This document shows, piece by piece, positions 17,001-30,009 of a stretch of 64,000 nucleotides of DNA (positions within the stretch are counted from its first letter, which is position 1; each line of letters starts with the position of its first letter). Source of the DNA: Aphrophora alni (taxonomy: Eukaryota; Arthropoda; Insecta; Hemiptera; Aphrophoridae); assembly GCA_963513935.1 (NCBI GenBank), contig OY740768.1, forward strand, positions 62,848,786-62,912,785, given 5' to 3'. The notes beneath the pieces are model-generated. The model did no database searches. It worked only from the letters and a program-made list of their open reading frames with translations, and was not told where the DNA came from. The position numbers were made by a program, and so were the translations under genes.

Positions 17001-19380
17001 GACTAATAACATTCATAAATTCTATTTTAAGACAACAATTACATTATGAGTCACACTTGATTATGTATTAAATCATAGATCTGTTCCGTTTTTAGTATTT
17101 ATGTACTGCAGTTACATAGTACTCGATGTTGGTGTTCTAAACATTTAATTTCATTCTCTTCTTAACACATATTATGTTTTACCTTTTGTCTAGATAACAT
17201 TTTCTTGATGTGTCGATAATTTTAATTTGTATTTGCCGTAGAAAGACATAAAAGTTAGTTATTTATATTTATAATCTAACAGTAGTAATTTTGATTGAAC
17301 AGGTACCAAGTTGTTTACAATATATTTGAATGTGGCTCATTAGTTCCGCCATACAATTTACAGTGTATTATATCCATTTATTGACCTATGTATTTTATAA
17401 TTTGATTATTTATGCCCACACATTATTGACCCAAAATCATCATCCAACTTTTATTGAAATATTGGTTGTTTTAAAATTCTGATTAAACGTCTAATGTAAA
17501 ATATTTAAATTGAAAACTTTTTTTTTTTTTCAATTTTATTTGAAGTAAATAATGTAAAAATTGGGATTCAGGTATTTTTATTTTGTTTTTAACTTTACAA
17601 AATTTACCGTGGTTACAATAATTAATTGATTGATATTTTACCATTTTTGACATTTGATTTATTCAACATAAATATATCTTGATTTGTTGTCTATCATATT
17701 TTACATAATTTTTTAACCATTTGTCTGAAATTACAATAACATATAACAATTATAAACATAAAAATAAATTAATGTGTTTATTCATCAATAATTGTTGCCA
17801 ATTTCGATAAATCCTTTATAAATAGAATGTAGCCTAATAATGTTTGACATTCTACATAACGGTATAAATTAGTTCCTATTTATTTACAAACAAAAGCACA
17901 GTGACATTTAAATCAATGTTATTATTAGGTCTTGTAAAAATTATCGGATAAAAAATAATAAGGCTAAACCAATAGAGGATACGAATACCGTAATATATTC
18001 CGAATTTGGTGTAAAACAAAACAGTTTATTTATTAGTGTTTCCACAATATTTTTATCTTTTATGTGAAAACTAAAGAATCTTATGTTGACGTAATCAATG
18101 GTTGGAAGACAATCCAAAAATAACTAGTATTGTTGACATCTATATCTAACTTCACTGAATATTCGTTTATTTTAAAATAATTGGGAGATATTGGAGTTTT
18201 TAAAATTTCAGTATTATAAATATCTATAAGAACTAACTATAAATGAATATAAACACAACATTTAGAACATGATACAAGTAAATCATGAACGTTATGAGGA
18301 CTATATAAATGTCCTCTTATAAATGATCTTCATTAACAGAATTGATTGCTGAACAAAAGGTTCAACTTGTGTTTTTTGTAGATAAGAACGGTTACTTAGG
18401 ACCAAACAACGAAATCTTTCTTTCTAAAGAATATGGTTGTATTGAAGAAGATTAAAGTACAAAATAATAAATACTTATGTCTCTGATCATTTAAAAATAA
18501 GAATTGGCTTTCGTAATTTTAAATATGTTGAAATATTTTAACAATTTTTAGCTATTAAATCTACGTTATTTATTAAGTTTTGTGAAAAAATATTTAACAA
18601 CAAAATGAAAATATCAATTTCTTATCACTATGAAAAAAATTTAAAATGGTTTCAATTAAAATTATAGTAATGACAAGACAATTTTGTAATAAGTATCATA
18701 ATATAATCTTTGGGTGTGATAGATTAGGTTAGTTTTTATTTACCGTAAAACAGGTTAAAATAAAAAAAATATTTTGCTTCACATTTTATCTTTATAAACT
18801 AAACTTTAAACTAATTCTGTGACAATGTTTGTTAAATCGAGTTTTTATTAACTAGTTTCACATTGTTTTACTTACTGTTCTCCACATTTCTGAAAACCAA
18901 TTTTTTTATATACTCGTATGTTTGATAGAACATACTTTAGTATTGTTGTAAACCAGCGACAAATAGATACAATTTAGACGTTAGTAGTCTCATGATCAGT
19001 GGATTATCACACGACAAATCTCTGGAATATGTCGGAAATTTTAATCTATTTTGTCTAGAGTACGATGCTACAACGGAATTCAATTAAACGTAATAAACAT
19101 AAATTAAGACTTTTTAACAAATAAATTACCAAAAAATATAAACCGAGAATTTAGGTATTATATATTTTTTCAGGGTCTAAATAAAATCAAATTAATCAAA
19201 ATAGAAAAGAACAAATATCTGCCTTTTTATATTCATAATGAAAATGAATTAAATGTACCTTCCAAAAAAATCACATGTTATGTACCTTTTTCAATATCAT
19301 TATTATTGTTATGACTGTTAAAATATGAAATCATGCAAATGTTGTCTGAGTCGCTGATATACTCATAATTTTATGTAAAT
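14043..19380. other. AT-rich non-coding stretch, nothing recognised
   Basis: Very AT-rich, with frequent A- and T-runs (for example near 16003-16018 and 17518-17531). There is no open frame of note and no TE protein signature on either strand. Confidence 0.6.
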
Positions 19381-19384
19381 ATTG

Positions 19385-19600
19385 AACTGTTGGTGAGGGG
19401 AGATCAAAAGGATTTAAATAACCAGGGGGCAAATGAAAGTGCCTGGTTTCGGGAAAGAAACTAAGTGTGGGTGGTCTCACTTCAGAAGAGAAATCTTGTG
19501 AATAGCGACCATTGAATTGAGGTAGCAGGTATTTCCGAGTTAATGAACAACTCCAAAGAAGTAAAAGGTTAAGAAAAGCTTTATCTTTTTGTGTTTGAGT
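19385..19600. other. GC-elevated island with broken open frames, unidentified
   Basis: The block is noticeably richer in G+C than its flanks. In one + frame from about 19389 it reads DLNNQGANESAWFRERN, then after stops IEVAGISELMNNSKEVKG. This looks more like decayed coding DNA than chance AT-rich translation. I do not recognise the family. It could be a transposable-element relic or an old exon. Confidence 0.25.
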
Positions 19601-20060
19601 TTTACAAGAGTGAAATAAAGTAAAAAAAAAATATATTGAGCAGAAAAATTAATTTGTTTTATGATACAATCGTCGTCTATATAATTAGGTTTATAGCTAA
19701 GTTGTGAAGTTTATTTGTATTATTTAATATTAGTAGTTCTACAATTAGCACTTGTCTTGTGAACGAGAGTTGATTTACAACCTCGAATCGGGATGTATTG
19801 TTTTAAATGTGTATCATTATTTCCAGAAGAGCGATTATTACAAGATACAAATGATTTTTTGTTAATAAATCAGATACAAATTATTATAACCTTCTTTGTA
19901 ACACCAAGACACAGTGTACACTGATCCTATCTCTGGTAGCACAAGTTCTGACTTATAGCGTGCACATTTATTATATCCTATGGATATACAGACTTATTAA
20001 TTGTAAGAATTAGCTTTAATTTGGTATGATTCCTCAGTTTTACAAACCATTGATCTAGTT

Positions 20061-20340
20061 TACTATTACTCAAAATAGATCGGAAAATTGAAATAAAATA
20101 AACAGAACTGTATTTAAAATTTTATTTTGAGTAATTATTTACACTTAACGTATTATAATTTGGTGTATTAGCTCTTGTTTTAAAATTTTAAAATCTCCAT
20201 TTTACGTTATATCTCCAAACGCAGTATAATGTAGGAGAGGTAATTACTCAAAACAAATGTGTTAAAAACAGTACCTCAAATTTTGAAATAAATTTGTCAA
20301 AATCCGTAATAGTGAATATTTTTGTTACTCAAAATAAATA
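20061..20340. repeat. Cluster of ATTACTCAAAATA motifs in both orientations
   Basis: The motif occurs at about 20065-20077 (+), 20123-20135 (reverse complement), 20242-20254 (+) and 20326-20336 (+). The first two form a loose inverted repeat of about 13 bp around a 45-bp spacer. It may be a decayed MITE-type element, but no target duplication was found by eye. Confidence 0.4.
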
Positions 20341-23250
20341 ATTGTTAACATTCAAAATGGCTGTCGTTTTAATTGTTACTTCTTACTTCGGTCTTACAAT
20401 GAGTTCAGTTATCACACTTTTAAGGCTGTATAATAATAATACCATGATTAAGTGGGTCGTTTTATTTATCTCATAAAATTCAAAATGGTGACCATAATAT
20501 ATCTTCTTCGATTAATTAATAGCTACATAACCAATTAGTTCAAAATATGATGTTAAATTTAGATTGCCCAGAATTATTAGGTGTTATTTTTCGTTGAATG
20601 TGGTACAAAAATGTCAGAAAATCTCAATGGTTGGATAATGGAATATAGTTCCTGTAGTTTTTCTTGGATAGGATATACGTAAATGAATAACATCTCATTT
20701 TTCATAGCTTAGAGGTGTAATCTGTATTACATTAATATTAATATTGAGGACATAATGAGGCATAAAGCACCAAAAGGAATATTTGCGTCCAAACAAGCCA
20801 GGGAATAAACAGAATCCTGAAGATTTACAGGTTTTAAAGCTGTTTATAATCCATATAATAATTTATTACCTATTACTTATAATATATTCTAGGCAAGTCT
20901 GGCAATAATAGTTGAAGTTACACCTAAGTTAAAGTTAATGCATAATTCAAAACTTGGATCATAAAGTTGCCTCATTGTTATGCTTTATACTATTTAAATG
21001 AAAACTGACTTCAAAGTTAGAAAGCGCTTGGAAATTGTAACTGTCCTTCCACATTGTTGGTGAATAATAATTAAAGCTTAATATAACTATTATTGGGTCA
21101 CGGAGGAATGTGACTATGCTAGACCTATCTGGTTATACTTCTCAATATAATAACTTCACCAATACATTTCCTCTGTCTTTAAAAATATATCAATTGGATT
21201 AGGTTGTGTATATCCCGATGTTTATATTTAATAGATACTTTTTGACATTTTATCTGTTATGATCTCTTGAGTTACCAAAATGAAAGAGATTTAAAATTAT
21301 TTTTTAAGTGGAAATATTTTTACACACAATATATCTGATTTTTTATTTTAGAAACAGTTCTTACGATATAATATAAGAAGATAAAATTTAGTCACTATAA
21401 AAATTAGTTTATTGATATTAAATTTAAAAGAATAAGCTGATTTATATCATGGTAAGTAAGAAACCGTAGGCCCAAAACTTGAGGTTATGATAATTTACAT
21501 GACTTATAAAAATTGAACCTGTATATTACACTAAAAAATACACAAGTGATGCTTAAGTAAATTATACATTCATACCAATAATTACAAAACAAGTTAACTT
21601 TAAGGGGTTAGTGAGTATAAATCCATATTAAATAAATGTCCTTAGAATCACTTTTCATAAATGAGTCAATTCATACGTGACATCCAAAGTTTGAAATGAA
21701 GGTTGTTATTTTAATTTGTATAATTATCTATAATATTCAGTGATAAATGTATATCCTAACGTATTTGTGGATCCACTGTTTCATTATTCATTTTCAAAGA
21801 TCACTACCTCCTTCAAAAAAATTACAATACAATCTCCACTAAATATTAGAATTCCGGATATTTTGAATTCTCATCATAAGATATTTATTATTAGACAGTA
21901 TATTATAATACTAAGCTTGGTAAATGAACTGCTAAAATAATATGCACGCAGTACCCATTAATACATCCCAATGGATGTACGATACCACTTTATAGGGAAA
22001 AAAAGTATTTAATGATGAACGTAGCAAGTGTTTTTATAACGGTTAAAGTCGAATATATCCGTATAGGCTATAATATGCACGAAATAATATTATACTAGCA
22101 TAAAATATTTGTATTACAATCAATAATAATTATGCTATATGGTAACGATTGACTCATCGATTTCTCAGGACTAACAGACAAAAACACATATTAAAGACGA
22201 GCATGGTGTAAATCTATTCAGGTCCACTGTCAGAGGAGTAGGGAGTGCAGCTATTCAACTGTATGAATTCAATTTACTCTACCGTGTGTAATGACGTTTC
22301 ATTTCAACTATGTTAGAATAAGGAACGTTTTACAGTTCTACGGTTTATAACAGATATCAATATATATTTTTAAAAACACTATATTAAAATAATTTATTTT
22401 GTTATACGAAGAGAGAGAAATATGTCATAATATATCAACCTTGTTAAACAGGCCAGTTAACTTCATAAATTTCGCCTTACACAACGTTTAATTCGTAAAG
22501 AAACATACACATGCATATAAATTATGTAACGTAAGAGGTAAATTTTATTGCTTAAAATGTACCTTTAATTCGAAAAAATGTAACAATTTTATTCAGATAT
22601 CAGTCACGCTAGTCCTGGTGCTTTGAAAGTTTTAAATTCTAATCTGCTAAAAAATGTAACTTTCATTATTTTTATTGACACAATAATTCAGACGTAATTA
22701 CCTAAAAATAACTTCGAAAATTATGTGTTAATACAGTTGGTACTCTAGTAAAAAGGTCATAGAGTAATGAGGCTATATTTATGGAATTAGGATAAACACA
22801 ATCATTGGTATGGGGCAATTGCCTATCTCACGATTTTAAAATTTTAAATCCTAATGAAAATCATCAAAATCAGAAAATTTACTTTCCTAAATCTAGGAGA
22901 GAGCCATTACCGCTAATAAATAATTTCTTAATGTTTTTATAAAAACATACTCCCTCAAATAAACTATCTGCTTTCGGTTGCTTATGCTTTCACATTCTAG
23001 TGAGATAACACATCCTGGATATATCATTCAACATTGAATGCTAAACATTGACAAATGTATCTCATAGATAAACGTACTGTTAAATAATTTTCTACATATC
23101 TCTTACTATTTACACTAGCCAAAGTCTATTACGGACATTGAATACGATTAATCCTCAAAATAGTTACCACTTTTATAATAAATGAACATTAGGCATTCCT
23201 ATTGTTGAAAAATTTACAATTAGGATATTCAAACCAAACAGAAAAACTTA
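20341..23250. other. AT-rich non-coding stretch, nothing recognised
   Basis: No recognisable coding region. ATTCAAAATGG appears twice (near 20350 and 20478), perhaps linked to the repeat cluster just upstream. The 66-codon frame 21740-21940 has no motif. Confidence 0.55.
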
Positions 23251-23253
23251 ACT

Positions 23254-23875
23254 TTAAATATGAGTCCAACCTAATATATTACAAGTTATCCTTAAGAATC
23301 TAATGGTATTCCAAATATTTTCCGCGGTTTCCAACACAAAGTTAAACTCAGAATTTATTAATGCCAATGCATTACCTTAATCATATATTCTCTTGTATTC
23401 GGTTGCGTAATATAAATAATATATTTGTGCCAACTACATAAATAATGTTTCAAATACGTCAAATCCGGTGATATTGAAGGTAATTTTAATAGAGCACTTA
23501 TAGAAAATCTTTTTAGGGTCTTGTTGTATATCGATAAGGGCATAGGTACTAATTTGTATGCTGGAGCCTCTAGTAACAAATTTGGTAAAAATATTAGTAA
23601 AATGTTATATATCTCCGTTTGAACTTATTTCGAAAAAATGAGTACCAATAATATCGCACCAAGGCGTAACTTTTGAATGTCCCTTACCATCCATCGTCTG
23701 TGACCCAAATACGAAACTGTTTTTTGAGATTATTATCCTTTGGTAGATCCTTGTGGGTAATTATGCGGTAGGGATGCAACTTATGTTCCATTTTAATATA
23801 CTCCATAATATCATGTGTCAAATTCCAAGATGAACAAATAATATACAGGTATAATCGTAAAGGATTCCACATGTA
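23254..23875 (-). pseudogene. Relic B: decayed DDE transposase, insect Tc1/mariner-related type, internally deleted
   Basis: Read on the minus strand, fragments appear in correct transposase order. First is an HTH/linker piece with KLHPYRIITHKDLPKDNNLK (about 23790-23720). Next, in another frame, comes KVTPWCDIIGTHFFE (about 23670-23620), matching the usual VTVWCGI..G.IGPYFFE block. Then EAPAYK...SPDLTYLKHYLCSWHKYI (23579-23430; SPDL at 23471-23460) corresponds to the QDGA.H ... SPDLTPLDFFLW catalytic region. A last piece ends NIWNTIRFLRITCN near a stop at 23254. The segment expected to carry the first catalytic aspartate is missing between the first two blocks. Frameshifts and stops make it non-functional. 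Family knowledge: similar proteins in insects have an HTH plus a DDE domain of the IS630/Tc1/mariner group. No terminal inverted repeats were identified. Confidence 0.7.
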
Positions 23876-23959
23876 CTATAGACAAAACTTCAGATATTAT
23901 ATTATACCTTCAACCCCTCACGAATTTCATATTTTGTTTAAGCCGGGTTGTACTTTACC

Positions 23960-26355
23960 TGTTTCAAATACACCAATCTCTGAAATACAATTTGTGAATG
24001 TTGTTTTCGTTTTGGATACCAACCGCAGCACCTGTGTATTTTTGTAAGCACCCGTCTAACAACATGACCGTGCAAAACCATTCACTATTGTTATACGGAA
24101 TCTTAAAAACAACAATTAACTCATTTATGATACTACCTCAATGGATAATGAATATATTACTTAATAGTAACAGACTCTTGTTGAAATTTTGATGTTATTA
24201 CAACCAACAATGTCAGGATAACCCTTTGCGAGATACTCCACAAAAAAACAGCTGTTTTCTTTTGTAACTGTTATGGTTTATATTGACTTTCTGAAGAAGG
24301 GTATAAAATTAACTATTACACTTTGCACCTCCTGCATTCTGTGTAATCGTATATAATGAATGTTACACAATAGGTTTGAATCATATTTAAAAAATGGATT
24401 TGTAATATTGCTCAGAATTGTTATTTGTGAAAAAAAATTAGTATTATAACATTTTTTTATGTCAAATTATTGTTTTGTTCCTTAAATTAATATTAATTTC
24501 TTTACTTATGCCAATGATTGTTGTTGCCAATATTATGTGCTTTAAATATTCAAAACATTTTTTAATAATGGTATGTTTCATAAATAATATTTATTGCTGA
24601 AAGAAAAGTACCTATAGTTTATAGCCTAACGATTATTAAATTCTAGAATATATGTGCAATAAGTTACGTTTTATATTGCTTCATATTTCTTAATATTACC
24701 ATATAAACCTTCAAAGAAATATTAGGAAATGTAATTCTTAGAGCATATTGGATATGTCACTTTTTAAATTGTTCTACACTTTATCCTGAAAAATATCACA
24801 AACAATTCTCATATGAGGTAAGGCGATGGTTATATCTAAGCTCCAAGTTATGTGGCACAGACACTTGGAAGTCTTTTGTCTCAGAAATGTGACAGTTTTC
24901 TTTGAGTTGAACTATATGTAAATATCAGACCCCCGAGGTTGTTGTTACAGTTAAACTAGCCTTAGGGAAAGAAATATTGTGTTCTTGCCTTGTTCCAGCA
25001 TCTTCCTATAAGTGTCCTGTTCGTTCGATTTTTGTTCCAAACATCTTTCTTCGGCAATAATATTAGAATAAAAGCTTTAAGCTATAGGAATTTTCTTTTA
25101 AATTGTGATTCAGAGGTAGAAAAAATGTAGTAAATTGTTATTTATAAAATGTATAAACAACATCAAACAAATTTATTATTACAATTTAAATTAATTTTAA
25201 CGAATATTGTGTAATGTCTTTTCACATACAAATATATATATATATAAATATGCATATCTTAATTTCATATCTTAAGAATATTAAGAACACTTTAAGATTA
25301 ATAGCAACATAACAACAAATTAGTCTTATATTATTCAATACAAAGGCAAAATACGTGTGACTTCCGATCATTTGTACCGGTAATGTATTAATTTGTGTCA
25401 CTGAATTTTTTTTATTATTAACTCATTATAAAATTTACTTAACACGGTATTGATTTATTATTAAAATTATAACGGTATTCGTAGTGAAAAGGAGATGTCA
25501 AAATTTATAAGTTGTCTTGGAAAATAGGAAATATTATTGGTTATAAAGATGATTTTATTCATGGTACATAACATAATGTACACATTATGACAGATATCTA
25601 GATATTGCAACAAAACAGAAAAAAACATTAAAAAAGAAAAATCTCAATTATTATATGTGTTTAACAGAGAATTTATTTTGTTCAAATTTCAATATTTCAA
25701 TTTAACGTTCTAAAACTCGTTCTTTCAAATTAATATTGTTACATTTACGAAAGCAAAAAAATTTAAATATTAACCTCATTAAAACAGTTAATCATTATTA
25801 TAATTTCTACCAAAAGATTGGTTGTATATCAATCATCAGTCGGAACTACTGTACATGATACAAATAATGACAAATAAAAAACAAGGATTGTGTGTTGACA
25901 CAAATAATAAACACACTTCTGACATCTGTATTTTAACTAATAACAAACATTCTCTTTTTATCGGCTTTACTGTTACATTTTACGTTACAAATATTTATAC
26001 ATCTCCTGTTATAAATATTTATCTTTTTACAGGTTAAAATTGTCTGAATTTAACCAAATGTGATAAAACGTTGCTCTCCCTAAGTTCTTGTATACGTTTT
26101 CTCGTCACAGATTTTCACCTGTTCCACCTGTTTGTATTTGTAAAAACGATTTGTAGGGAATAAACGATGTGTAAGTCATTGTATAAAAGTATATGCTTCT
26201 TAATAATAGAAATAATGAAAGAAATTGTTTCACGGTAACCAATGAAATTGGAGTAAATTTAATTGACAGCATATACAAAGACTGTAAGCTTTAAATTATG
26301 ATGAAAATACAATTACTAATATGATGCAAATAAATATCATCACAGTTAATATCTC

Positions 26356-26358
<3 letters not shown>
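23960..26358. other. AT-rich non-coding stretch with one GC-elevated patch
   Basis: No gene is recognised. The patch at about 24815-25040 is richer in G+C. On its minus strand it reads YLHIVQLKENCHISETKDFQ and onward for about 42 codons before a stop, without a family I can name. Open frames at 23998-24192 and 25822-26037 look like chance. Confidence 0.5.
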
Positions 26359-26417
<59 letters not shown>

Positions 26418-26429
26418 TTATTTATTTTT
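26359..26429. repeat. (TA)n followed by (TTTA)n microsatellite
   Basis: TA repeats to about 26413 pass into TTTA units. The Ile-Tyr open frame across it (26321-26524) is an artefact. Confidence 0.95.
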
Positions 26430-29400
26430 ATTTGGTTTGTTTACATATTGTTATATTAAATTACTTTTATTTAGATCGGTTTTTTTTTTATTTAAAAATA
26501 AGTATGGTTAATATTGTTTCATAAGTAGTTGAAAATTTACAAGTTTTGTTTTACACAAATTATATTTAGATGTTTATAAATAAATAAACGAATCTTTAAA
26601 TTTCTGCGAAATAGTAGCATAATTACAGACGACTTCGTGGATCAATTTCAATGTGGTAATGAAGATAAAAATGATTATTAGTATCATTGTAGTGAACTGG
26701 ATAATCGAGTAAATTAACCTAGTAAGTCAGGTTATATAGGGTGCTTTAGAAGTGACATTACAAATGTACAATTTCATTTAAATTTATTCAGACTGTACAA
26801 CGTTGTAAAATCCTTTTTTAAAAACTCGGTATAATGTAATGTAGTTTAATCACAAATGTATTTATGAATTGTATCTGACAGAATATTAAATTTTAAAAAG
26901 AAACACATCATTGAGATAAATATTAGAAACAGTTCACTAACATAACAAATTGTGGATTATTCTATTGTTATTACGAATTCATTATTAATAAAGCTATAAA
27001 TTTTAGTTGAATTAAAAAATAAGTGTACATACAGTAAACAAATATTGTTAGTTTTGTATTCATATATTCACAGTCTAAATTACTTTTACAGTGGTTATCG
27101 GTTAATTAGTTTATATACCACTCATTAGGAATTTAGTATTGCATTTCATTTGATATATAATAAAATAATTTGACAATGACGTAACATTCCTTATAATACC
27201 ATTGTTTATTTTATTAAAACTGATTTGCTCTTTTACCATTTTTTTTTTCAATTAACAATTTAATTTGCAACACTAAATCAGTCACCTATTAATACAGATC
27301 AGAAAACCGGTTCCTGTTGAAAACACGTTTTTGTGTTAATTAAGTCGACGTGAAAGTCCTTTAAAAATATTCCCATTTTTGTTGGTAAAAATTAATAAAA
27401 AATGGGTATTCATTTACTGATACTTTAACAATGCTACATAATTAAAACTTTGTACCCAACAATGGAACATTCACGTTTTGTTTTGTAACATCTGTTATTA
27501 GTTTGTCACTTATTATCAGTATGTAATTATTGACTAGGTTTAATTTTTTGATAGTAACTTTAGGTCAGACCGACATCTTAACGTAAAGTATGAATGAGAG
27601 TAAATATTTAGTATCTCAATGGGTGTTTACCTCTTCGTAAATTGACACATACTAGCTATGTTAATTCCACGGAAATAGATTAGGTATCATAAATTATCTA
27701 TCCTTAATTATATATCATAATTAGGTATCCTTTCAATATATTTTGTAGTCCTGAATTGTACACAATACTTAAAACAAAACTCCCTGTTTACAAACTAACG
27801 TCTCAAAATTGTAATCACATTTTCATATTTTGTTTTGTAAAGCATTATTTAGTAATGTCGATAAAAACCCGAGAGGTACACTGTAGTTGATTTTGTTTAT
27901 ATTGTGTTCTGTATATCTACTTTTATTATCAGAGACCAGCAGGACGAATAAAAAACATGATGGTAAATTAGCGTAAAATAATTTACCTTGTCGTGAAGAT
28001 TGAATCAGTAGCCCAATTCAATAATAAAGAGCACGGCCCCTGATTGCCTTGTTTCAGGGCATATTGTTACAAGACGCGATAAAAGAAAACTGGACGTGAC
28101 CTGATTGTGTTACAGTAGTACACAGTTTGAGTAAAGATAAAAAGAAAGAAATTTTGGAATAGTGTGAATATATAGTTTACACGATATATATCGTGTGAAT
28201 ATATAGTTTATATATATATATATATATATAAATTTATATATATTGTTTATTTTGTTTTTATAATACAGCCCTAAAAAAATATTGAGTATAAAACATATTT
28301 AAGATTAAAATTGGAAAAAAAATCCCTTAAAATGATTGACTGCGTAATTACTATACAGATGCAAAATTAAAAATATTATATATTTCATAAATGGTATAAA
28401 AATTGTAAAATATTTTTTATTATTTAGGTTAGGCACAAAAGTTTATATTCCTAACTTTCAAAACTATTTCTACCAATGATAATTGTAAAAATTAACATCT
28501 GTGCTCATTATTGATTATCATTATTATTTTCCTTAGGCGCTAGAATGTAGATAAAGCTATACACGTTATTATTTGTGGACGGCATACACAATACAATATG
28601 GCGTTAAAACAGATGAAAGTTAAAACTTATATAGAATAATATTCTGAGTAATGTTGAATAAACATCTTGGAAACTTATTTATTTTATTTTTTTGTAAGTT
28701 TAAACCTTCTTGTAATTTTGCAATAATTGAGCTCTTTGGAGCTCTTTCATTTCTTAACTATTAAAATTGGAAATTAATTATTTCATTTTTAAGGATCAAT
28801 CACTTTCAACCAAATGTGGAAGATATATATTTGAAAATACTCTTAAAAGAACATGTTAACGTTTCCAATGTTCCTTTCATCTTACGTTTCACAATTACAC
28901 CTGTTAATTAAACCACACCAAAGAGGTAGCGGAACGATTGAACTTGTGCCCAACTTTTGAGTTGACCCAACATTCTGGAAACTTTATAATTATAAAGCTT
29001 TATTTAGGATGATAAATAAGTACTTTAGATCCCATTAGGCTTCTAATTAATTGTAATTTCAAATGATCAGTAAAGTTTCATTTACGACCGAACATAACCT
29101 AACGATATTACGTTAAATCTTCCTATTCACTTCACAGCCCTTTTTTCTTTCATTCGGCAATGTGTGTTTGATCAATGTATTTGCAGAAATAAGAGCCGAT
29201 ATTGAATTGTTTCAATTACTCCTTATTATTAAAATAAAGTTGAGATAAAAATAAAAGTTATTGGAGTTTTAACTGTGTTTGAGTGTTTTACATAGTCTTC
29301 CAGTACTTTTATTAGTGGAGTTATTAATCAACAATAAATTTTCATTAATAAATTATTTCTGAAAAACATACATTGTTGCAAAAGTAATTAATGTATTTAT

Positions 29401-29980
29401 TAACATAGAAAACGATTTGAACAATGTAGATACCAATTTTGTTCATGATGTTATTTTAGTAACTAACATAACTCAATACGTGAGAACGTATCAGTTCTTT
29501 GATCATATTATAATATTATGTATTTAATTTTTATTATATATATATATGTAAACTGTCAACACAAAAACTTTATTTGTTGGATCCCTATTATATTTGTTGG
29601 ACCCCATTCCTGTGCACATATAAAAGTGTAACATAGTTTTAAATAATAAATTAATATTATTTGTATAGAAACGTAAGTTTTTGTAAAGAAAATCTTTGAC
29701 AACATATCTATATTATTATTATTGTATCCTAGTTGAACATTCACATGTTTTTTCTTATTGGCTCAAAATGAGGGGACAATTCTGTAAAATGTTATTTAAA
29801 GTGAATGAATTTAATATTTTAATCATAAAAGCTCGAATTGTTTCAGTTATGTTTGTTTTAAACTATATTCCGATGGATTTTGATGCAATAAACAATGTTA
29901 GTAAATGGACACTTTGTTCATCTCATCTTTACAAAGAAAATGTACTATATTGTAGACTGCAACAATCTTAAAGCTTAAAA
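26430..29980. other. AT-rich non-coding stretch
   Basis: No coding gene is recognised. A GC-richer patch lies at about 28000-28110, and a palindrome with flanking direct repeats at 28162-28210 is listed separately. Overlapping small frames on both strands at 29556-29971 have no motif. Confidence 0.5.
28162..28231. repeat. 16-bp perfect palindrome between 18-bp direct repeats, then (TA)n
   Basis: CACGATATATATCGTG (28180-28195) is a perfect palindrome. GTGTGAATATATAGTTTA occurs at 28162-28179 and again at 28193-28210, so the second copy overlaps the end of the palindrome. A TA run follows to about 28231. The arrangement suggests slippage or template switching. Confidence 0.85.
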
Positions 29981-30009
29981 TCTGTACTATCAGAACTATC
30001 CTAATCAAG

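Noticed and set aside
19518..19539. TGAGGTAGCAGGTATTTCC, resembling a let-7 microRNA
   Set aside because: The seed matches, but no complementary arm follows within hairpin distance and the 3' half differs from let-7.
29696..29971. 91-codon open frame just upstream of relic A
   Set aside because: No transposase motif is readable in it and its composition is typical of AT-rich chance frames; relic A similarity starts only near 30010.
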